5,860 nucleotides of DNA from Verrucomicrobiota bacterium (GTDB lineage: Bacteria > Verrucomicrobiota > Verrucomicrobiia > Opitutales > Seribacteraceae). The notes under the pieces were generated by a model. That model was not told where the DNA came from and searched no databases. It was given only the letters and a program-made list of their open reading frames with translations. The translations under genes and the position numbers were made by a program. The stretch spans positions 1 to 5,860 of the forward strand of contig JACNJI010000281.1 in assembly GCA_014382645.1 (NCBI GenBank), read 5' to 3'. Below, piece by piece: positions 1-5,860 of this stretch. Within the stretch, counting starts at the first letter, position 1. Each line of letters opens with the position of its first letter.

Positions 1-1
1 C

Positions 2-775
2 CCCCTGGGGCCAACCGACCAGGGACAGATCTCCCACCCCTTCGACAGAATACGGGAAAAAGAGAAACGAGGCTTCGGCGACCAGCAGGGGGGACAGGGT
101 GGACCCCGTATGCCGGCCCGTGCCCTTTTGCCACACGGTGGCAAAGCCGATCCCGGAGGGGAGGGCATTGACATTACTTTGGAGCAACTCACTGCCGAAT
201 GGCGCCTGTTGGCTGACCTCTATGCCTTTGCCATTCAGACCGACCGGGCTCGTTTCGGGGCCATTACCTTTTTGGCCGCAGGTGAGCGTATCCGACTCAA
301 GGGGACCTACCAGTACGGTGGTCGCAAAATCTTCGATTTTGACGATGCCGGACAACACCGGGCATCCGGTTCCAAGGGATGCAGTCACGAGTGGTGGCAC
401 AAGTTCAACGAGAAGAAAGACAACGAGCAACTCAAGGCCCACGCCCACATGAAGATGCGTGAAGTAGCTTATTTCCTGAACTTGCTTGCCGGTCCCGATG
501 CCCGCGAAGCCAACGGCAAGACGATTCTGGAAAATAGTTTGTTCACTATATCGACCGAGTCAGGAGACGGTCGGCACAACGACACCAAGCGTGAATTATC
601 CGGCGTCTTTCATGCCATCAGTTCGGCCGGGGGTCGCTTCAAGACAGGAAGCATCATGGACCTCAATGCGGAGGCCATCGACGTCTACAACACCATGCTC
701 ACGAGCATGGGAGCAACGAGGCGCCTCGGGGACTCCAAGCGGGAAACAAACATGGTGAACCAGATTCGGGCCTGA
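2..775 (+). CDS. DUF1552 family protein, C-terminal part (5' partial)
   Basis: The frame is open from the first complete codon at position 2 to the TGA at 773-775, giving 257 residues with no start in view, so the gene begins left of the window. The ATG at 110 is internal: codons before it already read RIREKEKR, which fits the 'SIREVEKR'-type segment that precedes the conserved C-terminal half in DUF1552 proteins. Further family-like features follow in order: a helix with LLADLYAFAIQTDRARFG, a CSHEWWHKF histidine/tryptophan cluster, REVAYFLNLLAG, then ILENSLFTISTESGDGRHND and GGRFKTG close to the end. The family has no established biochemical role. In Planctomycetota and Verrucomicrobiota such genes usually sit next to a large cytochrome-like DUF1587/1588/1592 gene, which would lie upstream here, but that is not visible. 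The assignment rests on recalled motifs rather than a search. Confidence 0.8.
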   Translation, partial: PLGPTDQGQISHPFDRIREKEKRGFGDQQGGQGGPRMPARALLPHGGKADPGGEGIDITLEQLTAEWRLLADLYAFAIQTDRARFGAITFLAAGERIRLKGTYQYGGRKIFDFDDAGQHRASGSKGCSHEWWHKFNEKKDNEQLKAHAHMKMREVAYFLNLLAGPDAREANGKTILENSLFTISTESGDGRHNDTKRELSGVFHAISSAGGRFKTGSIMDLNAEAIDVYNTMLTSMGATRRLGDSKRETNMVNQIRA

Positions 776-891
776 TGAGGTTCCCGTCAACCTTTTGCAG
801 ATCGAACTCATCTTCTGGAAGTCGTGACCAAGGACATCTCCGTGAGTTGATGGTCACCTTTAAGCTTATAAGCAGCTAGCTCCACTTTTTG
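776..891. other. intergenic spacer between DUF1552 and propeller genes
   Basis: No coding frame is convincing in this gap. It holds a 7-bp inverted repeat, GTGACCA (824-830) and TGGTCAC (851-857), with a 20-base loop. There is no T-run after it, so it is not a standard intrinsic terminator. Next come the palindromes described separately at 864-881. Confidence 0.4.
864..881 (+). promoter_or_regulatory. stacked palindromes with TATAAG -10-like box
   Basis: GCTTATAAGC (864-873) is a perfect 10-bp palindrome and is followed directly by the perfect 8-bp palindrome AGCTAGCT (874-881). Inside the first lies TATAAG (867-872), one mismatch from the -10 consensus and 19 bases before the ATG at 892, which suits a promoter with a short leader. 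The only TTGA-containing -35 candidate, TTGATG at 847-852, leaves just 14 bases of spacer, so a normal sigma-70 promoter is not established. The palindromes could equally be an operator half-site or chance. Confidence 0.25.
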
Positions 892-2433
892 ATGAAATCC
901 CCGACTGGCTTCATCGTCTTTCCTTTTATTGCTCTCACTTCATGGTCCGCGGACTGGCACCAAGGATCCGGTCCGACCGGCAATTTCCAAGTGGCGGAGG
1001 ATGCTCCCCTCGCGTGGAGTGTTGCTTTAGATTATAATGTTTCCTGGAAATTGGCATTGCCGGAAACGGGACAGAGCACGCCGGTCATCGCTAAAGGGAA
1101 ATTGTTTTTCACTACCTTTACGCCCGTTGAAATGGATTCCACTCTAGGCAAGGACATCCAAGCGTGGTGCTGTGATGCCTCTACTGGCAACGTCGACTGG
1201 AAGCGAGAGATTCCCGGAACGCATCCTCTCCGCCTTTCGGGATGCTTCAGCGACAGTTCGGCCCCCCCTGCGGTTTGCGATGGAAAGCGAGTGGTTTTCC
1301 TTAACGCTTCGGGAGCGATTACCTGCTTTGACCTCGATGGCAAAAAGAACTGGTCCCAGCCCTTTTTGAGTGTGGGTCGTTCGTTGCCTTTTCTGTATGA
1401 GAGCAGGTACGTTTATACGCGACAAATTTATCCTCCGGAGCCTAGTGGAAACTTTCCCCACAAGTATGCGGATTCTCCCAAGGATATGTGGACGCAATTA
1501 CAGGCTTTGGACATGAAGACCGGTGAAATCGCCTGGACCTCCGAGTGCGGAGTAAACATGGGCATTTCGACTCTTCCCCAGATACGAGCAGATGGTCGTG
1601 GGGTCGCCGTCGTCGGGCGGGGTGGGGGACATGGTCCGCCGGAAAGGCCTTTCGGGATTTCCATGGTCGACCTCAAAGACGGCAAGACCCTTTGGACTTT
1701 ACCGATTGAGGGATTCATGGCCACGATGAGTTATCGACTGCACAGGGGACGCGTCCATATTTTCCATGGAGGTGAGCATTTGTCCGTGGATGAAATGACA
1801 GGCGAGGTCGTGAAACGCGTTTCCATTGTAGGTGAGGTGTCGGTTTGCCGAATGAAGGACGGTCTTCGCCATGTGCGAAAGGAAAGCCTGGGGGCCTCAA
1901 AAAAGAATCGGATGATTACCCAAGGTTCCAACCTTTTGGCGGGGCGTCACCATTACTTCCGTAGTTACGTGCGACCGTGGTTAGGGCGAGTCGACGTTGA
2001 GTCGGGAGCAGTGGAGTACCTAGAACTCCCGCTACAAGTTTCCCGAGTTCAGGGCAAGGCCGATGAATTTCAATGGTTCTTGACGCCGATGGGGAAGAAA
2101 GGTCCGGCCATGAAAGATCAATCGATTGCCTCTAACGACATGAAGAATTCTCGCGGTTTCAAGGTGGTGGGGGACAAGCGTTCCCACGGAAATGGTTGGG
2201 GGCATGTGGCTTCTCCTACGCCATCGGTGGCCGGAGACCATCTCTATGTGCCGGTGATGAACGGTACAGTCTATGTGATTGCATTGAATTCCTCCAAACT
2301 GGATGAGGACGCGATTGTCGCGATCAATGACCTCGGCCCCGCCGGGCGGTCTTGGACACGGGCCAGTATTTCCTTTGCCAATGGGCGAGCTTTTGCTCAC
2401 ACCATCCGAGAACTGATCTGCATCGGCGAGTAG
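892..2433 (+). CDS. exported PQQ-like beta-propeller protein
   Basis: This encodes 513 aa from the ATG at 892. A TTG directly before it (889) is the only upstream alternative, because TAG at 877-879 closes the frame. Residues 1-20 look like a short export signal with cleavage after SWSA, so the protein should act outside the cytoplasm. The mature start, DWHQGSGPTGN, is a worn version of the WPQFRGPNG-type motif that opens many planctomycete and verrucomicrobial PQQ-like proteins. It is followed by a VSWKLALPETGQSTPVI strand pattern matching the usual first blade. PQQ-blade docking motifs (AxDxxTGxxxW-like) are visible at about residues 91-103 (WCCDASTGNVDW), 204-215 (QALDMKTGEIAW) and near 268 (DGKTLW). 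The late segment with SPTPSVAGDHLYVPVMNGTV is another blade. No catalytic domain or heme site is seen, so it may be a non-enzymatic scaffold; true PQQ binding is not shown. No Shine-Dalgarno sequence precedes the start. The next gene begins 26 bases after the stop. Confidence 0.85.
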   Translation: MKSPTGFIVFPFIALTSWSADWHQGSGPTGNFQVAEDAPLAWSVALDYNVSWKLALPETGQSTPVIAKGKLFFTTFTPVEMDSTLGKDIQAWCCDASTGNVDWKREIPGTHPLRLSGCFSDSSAPPAVCDGKRVVFLNASGAITCFDLDGKKNWSQPFLSVGRSLPFLYESRYVYTRQIYPPEPSGNFPHKYADSPKDMWTQLQALDMKTGEIAWTSECGVNMGISTLPQIRADGRGVAVVGRGGGHGPPERPFGISMVDLKDGKTLWTLPIEGFMATMSYRLHRGRVHIFHGGEHLSVDEMTGEVVKRVSIVGEVSVCRMKDGLRHVRKESLGASKKNRMITQGSNLLAGRHHYFRSYVRPWLGRVDVESGAVEYLELPLQVSRVQGKADEFQWFLTPMGKKGPAMKDQSIASNDMKNSRGFKVVGDKRSHGNGWGHVASPTPSVAGDHLYVPVMNGTVYVIALNSSKLDEDAIVAINDLGPAGRSWTRASISFANGRAFAHTIRELICIGE

Positions 2434-2459
2434 GTCTATCTCACCAAAACTTCAATCCA

Positions 2460-3359
2460 ATGAATATCAAACGTTCCCTCTTTCTCCGAATAGTTTCCAT
2501 GTCCGTATTGTCGGCTTTCCTGTTCGGGAGTTGCCTGCTTGCTGCCAAGCCCGAGGGCAATCTGGAAGTCTTGAGCTACAACGTCTGGTACGGGTTCACC
2601 AAGAAACCCGAGCGCAAGGCGGGCTACCTGGATTTCGTTAAGGAGCGGAAACCCGATGTGGTTTCCTTGCAGGAGTTGAACGGTTACACGCCTGAACAGC
2701 TTGCTTCCGACGCCAAGTCATGGGGGCATGAACACAGCGTCCTGCTGAAGGAAAAGGGATTTCCGACCGGCATCACTTCCAGTCAACCCATCACTGAAGT
2801 CCGCCGAACGTTCGAGGGGTTTCATCACGGACTTATAAGGTGTCGCACACATGGCATTTATTTTTACGTCATGCACCTTCATCCCGGTCACTGGGAGATT
2901 CGGTTGAAGGAGGTCGATCTGTTGCTTAAGGACCTCGCCACTTTACCCAAGGATGCCAAAGTTCTCATGGTGGGCGATTTCAATACGTTTTCCCCTCGGG
3001 ACAAGAAAGTCTACGATTCGAGCGAGGACATGGTGCCTTTCTTCCGTCGCTTGGACAAGCGATGGAAAAGTAACCGAAACCTCCGTAACGACGAATTGGA
3101 CTACCGTCACCTTCAGCGTCTCGAGGATGCGGGCTTGACGGATCTCGTTGCAGCCAAGCGGGAGCGCTTCCTCGGCACTTTCCCGACAAAGATTCGCCCG
3201 GATGAGGATATGGGGCCTCCGCGGCGATTGGACTACCTTTTCGCTAGTCCCAACCTAGCCAAAGCTTGTCGTTCAGCCTCTTGTATCGTTACGGAGCGCA
3301 CAAGTATTCTTTCCGACCATTATCCTGTCGGCGCCAAATTTGTGTTTCCCGTGCAGTAA
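2460..3359 (+). CDS. exported endonuclease/exonuclease/phosphatase family protein
   Basis: This encodes 299 aa. The ATG at 2460 was chosen over the in-frame ATG at 2352 because it gives a clean signal sequence (basic NIKRSLFLR, then a hydrophobic stretch to about residue 29) and avoids an 82-base overlap with the propeller gene. Cleavage could follow LLAA at residue 29; the FGSC at 22-25 resembles a lipobox only loosely, because position -3 is Phe. The EEP (DNase I-like, Mg-dependent) active-site set is complete: N41 in LSYNVWYG, E72 in SLQELNG, H139 and H141 in MHLHPG, D173 and N175 in GDFN, D258 in RRLDYLF, and D286/H287 in SDHYPV. Family members cleave phosphodiesters or phosphomonoesters in nucleic acids, phosphoinositides or sphingomyelin, and the substrate cannot be read from these motifs. 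Length is near that of a single-domain member. Likely cotranscribed with the propeller gene upstream; no ribosome-binding sequence is evident. Confidence 0.9.
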   Translation: MNIKRSLFLRIVSMSVLSAFLFGSCLLAAKPEGNLEVLSYNVWYGFTKKPERKAGYLDFVKERKPDVVSLQELNGYTPEQLASDAKSWGHEHSVLLKEKGFPTGITSSQPITEVRRTFEGFHHGLIRCRTHGIYFYVMHLHPGHWEIRLKEVDLLLKDLATLPKDAKVLMVGDFNTFSPRDKKVYDSSEDMVPFFRRLDKRWKSNRNLRNDELDYRHLQRLEDAGLTDLVAAKRERFLGTFPTKIRPDEDMGPPRRLDYLFASPNLAKACRSASCIVTERTSILSDHYPVGAKFVFPVQ

Positions 3360-3386
3360 GGAATTGGCGCTCCTCGTTCCGCAATC

Positions 3387-4328
3387 CTATTTCCAGGTGT
3401 TGTCGGCGAGAGGTTTGCCGTTGGTGGTGAGGATTTGGAAGTGATGGAAGCCCGCCTTCATCCCCGAGTAGCGCCAGACTACCTTTTTGTCGCGAGTTAC
3501 CTCGAAGAGCTTAACGCTGTCGCCCTTTGCGTGATAGCTGGTGATCACGGTATTGCCGTTAGGGAGGCGTTGTACTCCACAGGCATCGTCGAAGAGTTTT
3601 TCGCCGATGTCCTCGTTGGTCACGCTCCAGACGATTTTCCCTGCACCGTCGACCTCGATGATGCGATTCCCGTTGGTGCAACCGATTAAGGTGTTGCCAT
3701 TCTTTAGGCGTATGGCGGTGAAAGGCCAGTCGCGCTTGCCGCGACCGCGATCATCGGTGGGGAAGGTTTTCAGGACTTTGCCCGTCTTCGGGTCGTACTC
3801 CTTTACGGCGAAGTCCAAGAGGTGAGGGGCGATGTAGTTTCCATTGGGCAGAACGCGGAGCATGCGGGTCTGCATGTGGGCATTCTGTTTTTGGCAGGCG
3901 AGGGGAGTGTTACGTAGGATTTCTCCCTTGCGGTTGATTACTACTGCTCGCGGTTCGGGACCGAGTTCAGAGACGAGAAACTTGTCGTCATCAAGAGGTA
4001 CGACGGTGCTGACTTCCTTTTGTCCTCCCTTGTACTGGAAGAGGAACTTCTTGGTTTTGCGGTCGATCTCGACCACTCCGCCATTGGGAAAACCCTTGGT
4101 GCCGTAGAGGGCGAGCAATACGTTGCCGTTTGGTAGAACCCAACCATCGCTGGCGGGTAGGTCGATCCGCCATTCTACCTTGCCGTCCTCACCGACGATT
4201 ACTGTCTTGTTGGCTTTGCCCACGCCGATGAAGGAATGGCGAATTTCTTCAGCACTGGTTGATGCCGCGGTGACCGCTAGCAGAATGATGGATGCGAGAA
4301 GGGGGAATGAGAAATGGTGAAGTTTCAT
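3387..4328 (-). CDS. exported beta-propeller protein with LPNGN repeats
   Basis: This encodes 313 aa, ATG at 4326-4328 and TAG at 3387-3389 read on the minus strand. Residues 1-26 form a clear signal peptide, MKLHHF followed by a long hydrophobic core and cleavage after STSA, so the product is exported. The mature chain is built of repeated strands with the signature (L/K)(P/N)NGN: at 65-69, 160-164, 209-212 and 255-259. Each is followed by phrases such as VVEIDRKTKK, RIIEVDGAGKIVW or LFEVTRDKKVVW. This is a PQQ-like or arylsulfotransferase-like propeller pattern, distinct from the blade style of the other two propellers here. I cannot assign an activity: no catalytic domain is attached, and histidines such as H151 and H169 are not in a context I can match to the sulfotransferase active site. 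The gene runs tail-to-tail with the hydrolase gene (27 bases between stops) and divergently from the repeat-propeller gene. No Shine-Dalgarno sequence precedes its start. Confidence 0.82.
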   Translation of the reverse strand: MKLHHFSFPLLASIILLAVTAASTSAEEIRHSFIGVGKANKTVIVGEDGKVEWRIDLPASDGWVLPNGNVLLALYGTKGFPNGGVVEIDRKTKKFLFQYKGGQKEVSTVVPLDDDKFLVSELGPEPRAVVINRKGEILRNTPLACQKQNAHMQTRMLRVLPNGNYIAPHLLDFAVKEYDPKTGKVLKTFPTDDRGRGKRDWPFTAIRLKNGNTLIGCTNGNRIIEVDGAGKIVWSVTNEDIGEKLFDDACGVQRLPNGNTVITSYHAKGDSVKLFEVTRDKKVVWRYSGMKAGFHHFQILTTNGKPLADNTWK

Positions 4329-4561
4329 AGAGGAGTTGTGTGGATTTGGATAAAGGATGACAAGAATCCGAGTCTCTTTCTTTTTTGCGAACCTTAAATG
4401 GTAGCGGTTGGCTTTTCCCTTGCATGCGCTTCCCGTATGATGGACTCGATTACTTATAAATTTTCAATGTACTATGTTCACTGTGAATTGTTCGTAATCG
4501 ATGGCGGTCGATTCTTTTGGTTTGATGAATTTGTGAAGGCGGAGCAAATTGACATTTGAGT
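4329..4561. promoter_or_regulatory. divergent promoter region with inverted repeats
   Basis: This 233-base spacer separates two divergently read propeller genes, so it should contain both promoters. It is clearly AT-richer than the flanking genes. TCGATTA (4446-4452) and TAATCGA (4495-4501) form a 7-bp inverted repeat; AATCGA (4496-4501) also pairs with TCGATT (4508-4513) across 6 bases. TTCAC-T-GTGAA (4477-4487) is another perfect short dyad. A TATAAA box lies at 4455-4460, but no good -35 sits at proper spacing. GGAT occurs three times in a row near 4332-4350, and a pyrimidine-rich run follows at about 4374-4386. No regulator gene is present to match these sites. Confidence 0.4.
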
Positions 4562-5719
4562 ATGCGATGTCTTCCATTGGTATTGTTTTGTCTGATTCCG
4601 GCAGCTAATGCCGAGAAGGCGAATCAGTTCGGCGAAGTAGCTTGGGCTTTCGAGACGGGTTCTCCCGTGCGTTCCTCACCGTCGATCGGAGGAGCCGGAA
4701 CAGTTTTTGTTGGATCCGTAGACAAGAAGGTCTATGTCTTGAATGGGGCAACGGGAGAAAAAAAAGTGGGAGTTCGTTACCGGGGGCGAAGTTCTGTCGT
4801 CTCCATCGATCGGGAGTGATGGCACAGTTTACGTGGGTTCGGTGGACAAGAAAGTCTATGCCCTGGGTGGAGAATCGGGAATCAAGAAGTGGGAATTCTT
4901 AACTGGAGACAAAGTCTATTCATCTCCTACGATCGGAAAGGACTGCAGCGTGATTGTCGGTTCTTCGGATGATCATCTTTACGCATTAGACGGAAGGACG
5001 GGAGAGAAAAAATGGGCTCTTAAAACAGGGGACGTAGGTTCTTCTCCGAGCATCGGTCTGGACGGTACTGTATACGTCGGATCTCTCGATACGAAGCTTT
5101 ATGCCTTAGACGGGAAAACGGGGAAGAAGAAATGGGACTTCAAGACGCAGGGCCGAATCGGTTCCTCTCCCGCTATCGGTTTGGATGGTACCATTTACTT
5201 CGGATCCGTGGATGACAAAGTATATGCTCTGAACGGTGAGACCGGAGAAAAAAAGTGGGAATTCAAAACGGGTGGAAACGTGGAAGGTTCTCCTGTCGTT
5301 GGACCGGGTAACGTCGTCTACTTCGGGTCGGAGGACAAAAAGGTGTATGCTCTCGATGGTCGGACCGGCGATAAATTTGGCAGTTCGAGACGAAGGGCAA
5401 GGTGCGATCTACTCCCGCGATTGGGCTGGACGGCGTAGTTTACGTAGGATCGGAGGATAAGAACTTTTATGCCTTGGACGGGCAGACGGGCGAAAAGAAA
5501 TGGTCCATTGGCATGGGCGGCAAGATAGAGTCGTCTCCTGCCATCGGTTCCGATGGAACGATTTACGTGGGTTGTTGGGACAAGAAGTTATATGCCATAG
5601 CCAGTAGTTCCCGTGGAACGTCGGAGAGCTCTTGGCCGCAGTTTCGCCAAGGTTCGCGAAGGGCCGGGTTTGTAGATCTTTCCCGCATTAAGTATCCCTA
5701 CCTTCACATCGGTGATTAA
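4562..5719 (+). CDS. exported eight-bladed PQQ-like propeller, frame broken twice
   Basis: The frame opens at ATG 4562 (in-frame TGA at 4550-4552 upstream; TTG 4556 is the only alternative). Residues 1-17 are a compact signal peptide ending ANA. Eight blades follow, each of the form W-x-F-x-TG-x-V-x-SSPSIG-x-DGTVYVGS-x-DKKVYALDG-x-TGEKK, which contains the AxDxxTGxxxW docking motif of PQQ propellers. Reading requires two frame changes. At the A8 tract 4758-4765 one A is surplus: the equivalent tract in blade 6, at 5248-5254, has seven. At about 5371-5378 (ATAAATTT) one base is missing before the blade-7 Trp at 5378. With both corrected the product is 385 aa. Uncorrected, the first frame stops at 4817-4819. 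The tail after blade 8 carries SSWPQFRQGSRRAG, a motif of verrucomicrobial and planctomycete propeller proteins. The role is unknown: the fold suggests binding or scaffolding (compare BamB, also eight-bladed) but no partner is evident. Sequencing error, recent pseudogene and slippage-dependent expression are all possible. Confidence 0.8.
4643..5600 (+). repeat. eight tandem 123-base propeller-blade repeats
   Basis: The conserved Trp codons opening each blade start at 4643, 4767, 4890, 5013, 5133, 5256, 5378 and 5501. The spacings are therefore 124, 123, 123, 120, 123, 122 and 123. All are multiples of three except the two that contain the frame breaks (one base too many, one too few). Blades share long amino-acid phrases (GSVDKKVY, LDGxTGEKKW) but differ at many third codon positions, for example the three ways GSVD is spelled. 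This points to duplication followed by selection on protein sequence rather than a very recent expansion. Confidence 0.88.
4758..4765 (+). other. A8 homopolymer at first frame break
   Basis: Eight consecutive A bases end blade 1 (GEKK, followed by the blade-2 Trp). Seven are needed to stay in the frame that continues the repeat. The same codons in blade 6 carry exactly seven. The tract is long enough to suffer sequencing miscounts, replication slippage or RNA-polymerase slippage. Confidence 0.75.
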
Positions 5720-5859
5720 ATAGGGGTTGCGCGTTCGTTGACTGGCTCTCTCGGGATGCCGGGGCGTTGCGGGGGGGTGGGGTGGTCGTCGGGCCCGGTG
5801 AGGGCACCGGTATTTCGGATGCGGCCCCCCAACGCGTTCATTGCGGCGACGGTCCCGAA
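5716..5859 (-). CDS. possible 3' end of a minus-strand gene (partial)
   Basis: On the minus strand a frame is open from the right edge (first complete codon at 5859-5857) to a TAA at 5718-5716, giving 47 residues that begin FGTVAAMNALGGRIRNTGA and continue into a proline-rich tail. Third positions are strongly G or C, as expected of a coding frame in GC-rich DNA, and the stop overlaps that of the convergent propeller gene by two bases. Against it, the stretch is so GC-rich that other frames are open too, including one on the plus strand from ATG 5756. I do not recognise the product. The last 100 bases contain 73 G or C, well above the neighbouring genes. Confidence 0.3.
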   Translation of the reverse strand, partial: FGTVAAMNALGGRIRNTGALTGPDDHPTPPQRPGIPREPVNERATPI

Positions 5860-5860
5860 T

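Noticed and set aside
110..112. ATG as the start of the DUF1552 gene
   Set aside because: The frame is open to the left edge and family-like residues (RIREKEKR) lie before it, so it is an internal methionine of a 5'-truncated gene.
2352..2354. Upstream in-frame ATG for the EEP gene
   Set aside because: It would overlap the propeller gene by 82 bases and put 36 non-signal-like residues before an excellent signal peptide starting at 2460.
3360..3386. Bidirectional terminator between the convergent hydrolase and propeller genes
   Set aside because: Only a 4-bp GGAA/TTCC pairing is visible, with no GC-rich stem or T-run.
4549..4554. Perfect TTGACA -35 box before the repeat propeller
   Set aside because: A -10 at normal spacing would fall inside the coding sequence near 4572 and none is present there.
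4760..4766. A-AAA-AAG heptamer as a programmed -1 ribosomal frameshift site
   Set aside because: A -1 shift would lead into the third frame. Reaching the frame that continues the blades needs +1 (or -2), so the canonical mechanism goes the wrong way.
5370..5381. Programmed -1 frameshift at the second break
   Set aside because: The direction is right, but the zero-frame codons GAT AAA TTT GGC do not form an X-XXY-YYZ slippery heptamer.
4643..5600. CRISPR-like or minisatellite array
   Set aside because: The 123-base period is in coding frame, diverges at synonymous positions and spells propeller blades; there are no unique spacers.
5756..5860. Plus-strand reading frame from ATG 5756 to the right edge
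   Set aside because: It is open only because the DNA is GC-rich. It yields an arginine/glycine/proline-rich peptide with no recognisable pattern and competes with a somewhat better minus-strand frame.

Overview
The window looks like a chromosomal piece of a Gram-negative bacterium of the Planctomycetota-Verrucomicrobiota group, most likely Verrucomicrobiota. This is inference from gene content: the C-terminal part of a DUF1552 protein, several exported PQQ-like beta-propellers with the degenerate WPQFRG-type motif common in these phyla, a secreted endonuclease/exonuclease/phosphatase (EEP) protein, and start codons without clear Shine-Dalgarno sequences. No phage, transposon, CRISPR array, tRNA or rRNA was seen.

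Layout: (1) 2-775 (+) is the 3' part of a DUF1552 gene that runs off the left edge. (2) 776-891 is a short gap with stacked palindromes and a TATAAG box just before the next gene. (3) 892-2433 (+) encodes an exported PQQ-like propeller of 513 aa. (4) 2460-3359 (+) encodes an exported EEP-fold hydrolase of 299 aa with all catalytic motifs; only 26 bases separate it from the propeller gene, so the two may be cotranscribed. (5) 3387-4328 (-) encodes a second exported propeller of 313 aa with LPNGN-type repeats, tail-to-tail with the hydrolase gene. (6) 4329-4561 is a divergent, AT-richer promoter region with several inverted repeats. (7) 4562-5719 (+) encodes an exported eight-bladed PQQ-like propeller built from near-identical 41-residue repeats. 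Its frame is broken twice, by one extra base in an A8 tract and one missing base near 5371-5378. (8) 5720-5860 is GC-rich and may hold the 3' end of a minus-strand gene.

All four genes whose 5' ends are in the window encode a likely N-terminal export signal, so this is a block of cell-envelope or secreted proteins: three propellers of different sequence styles and one phosphoesterase-fold enzyme. No shared pathway can be proved from the sequence. I did not find convincing evidence of a new multi-gene system. The most useful observation is the repeat-register evidence for two compensating indels in the last propeller gene.
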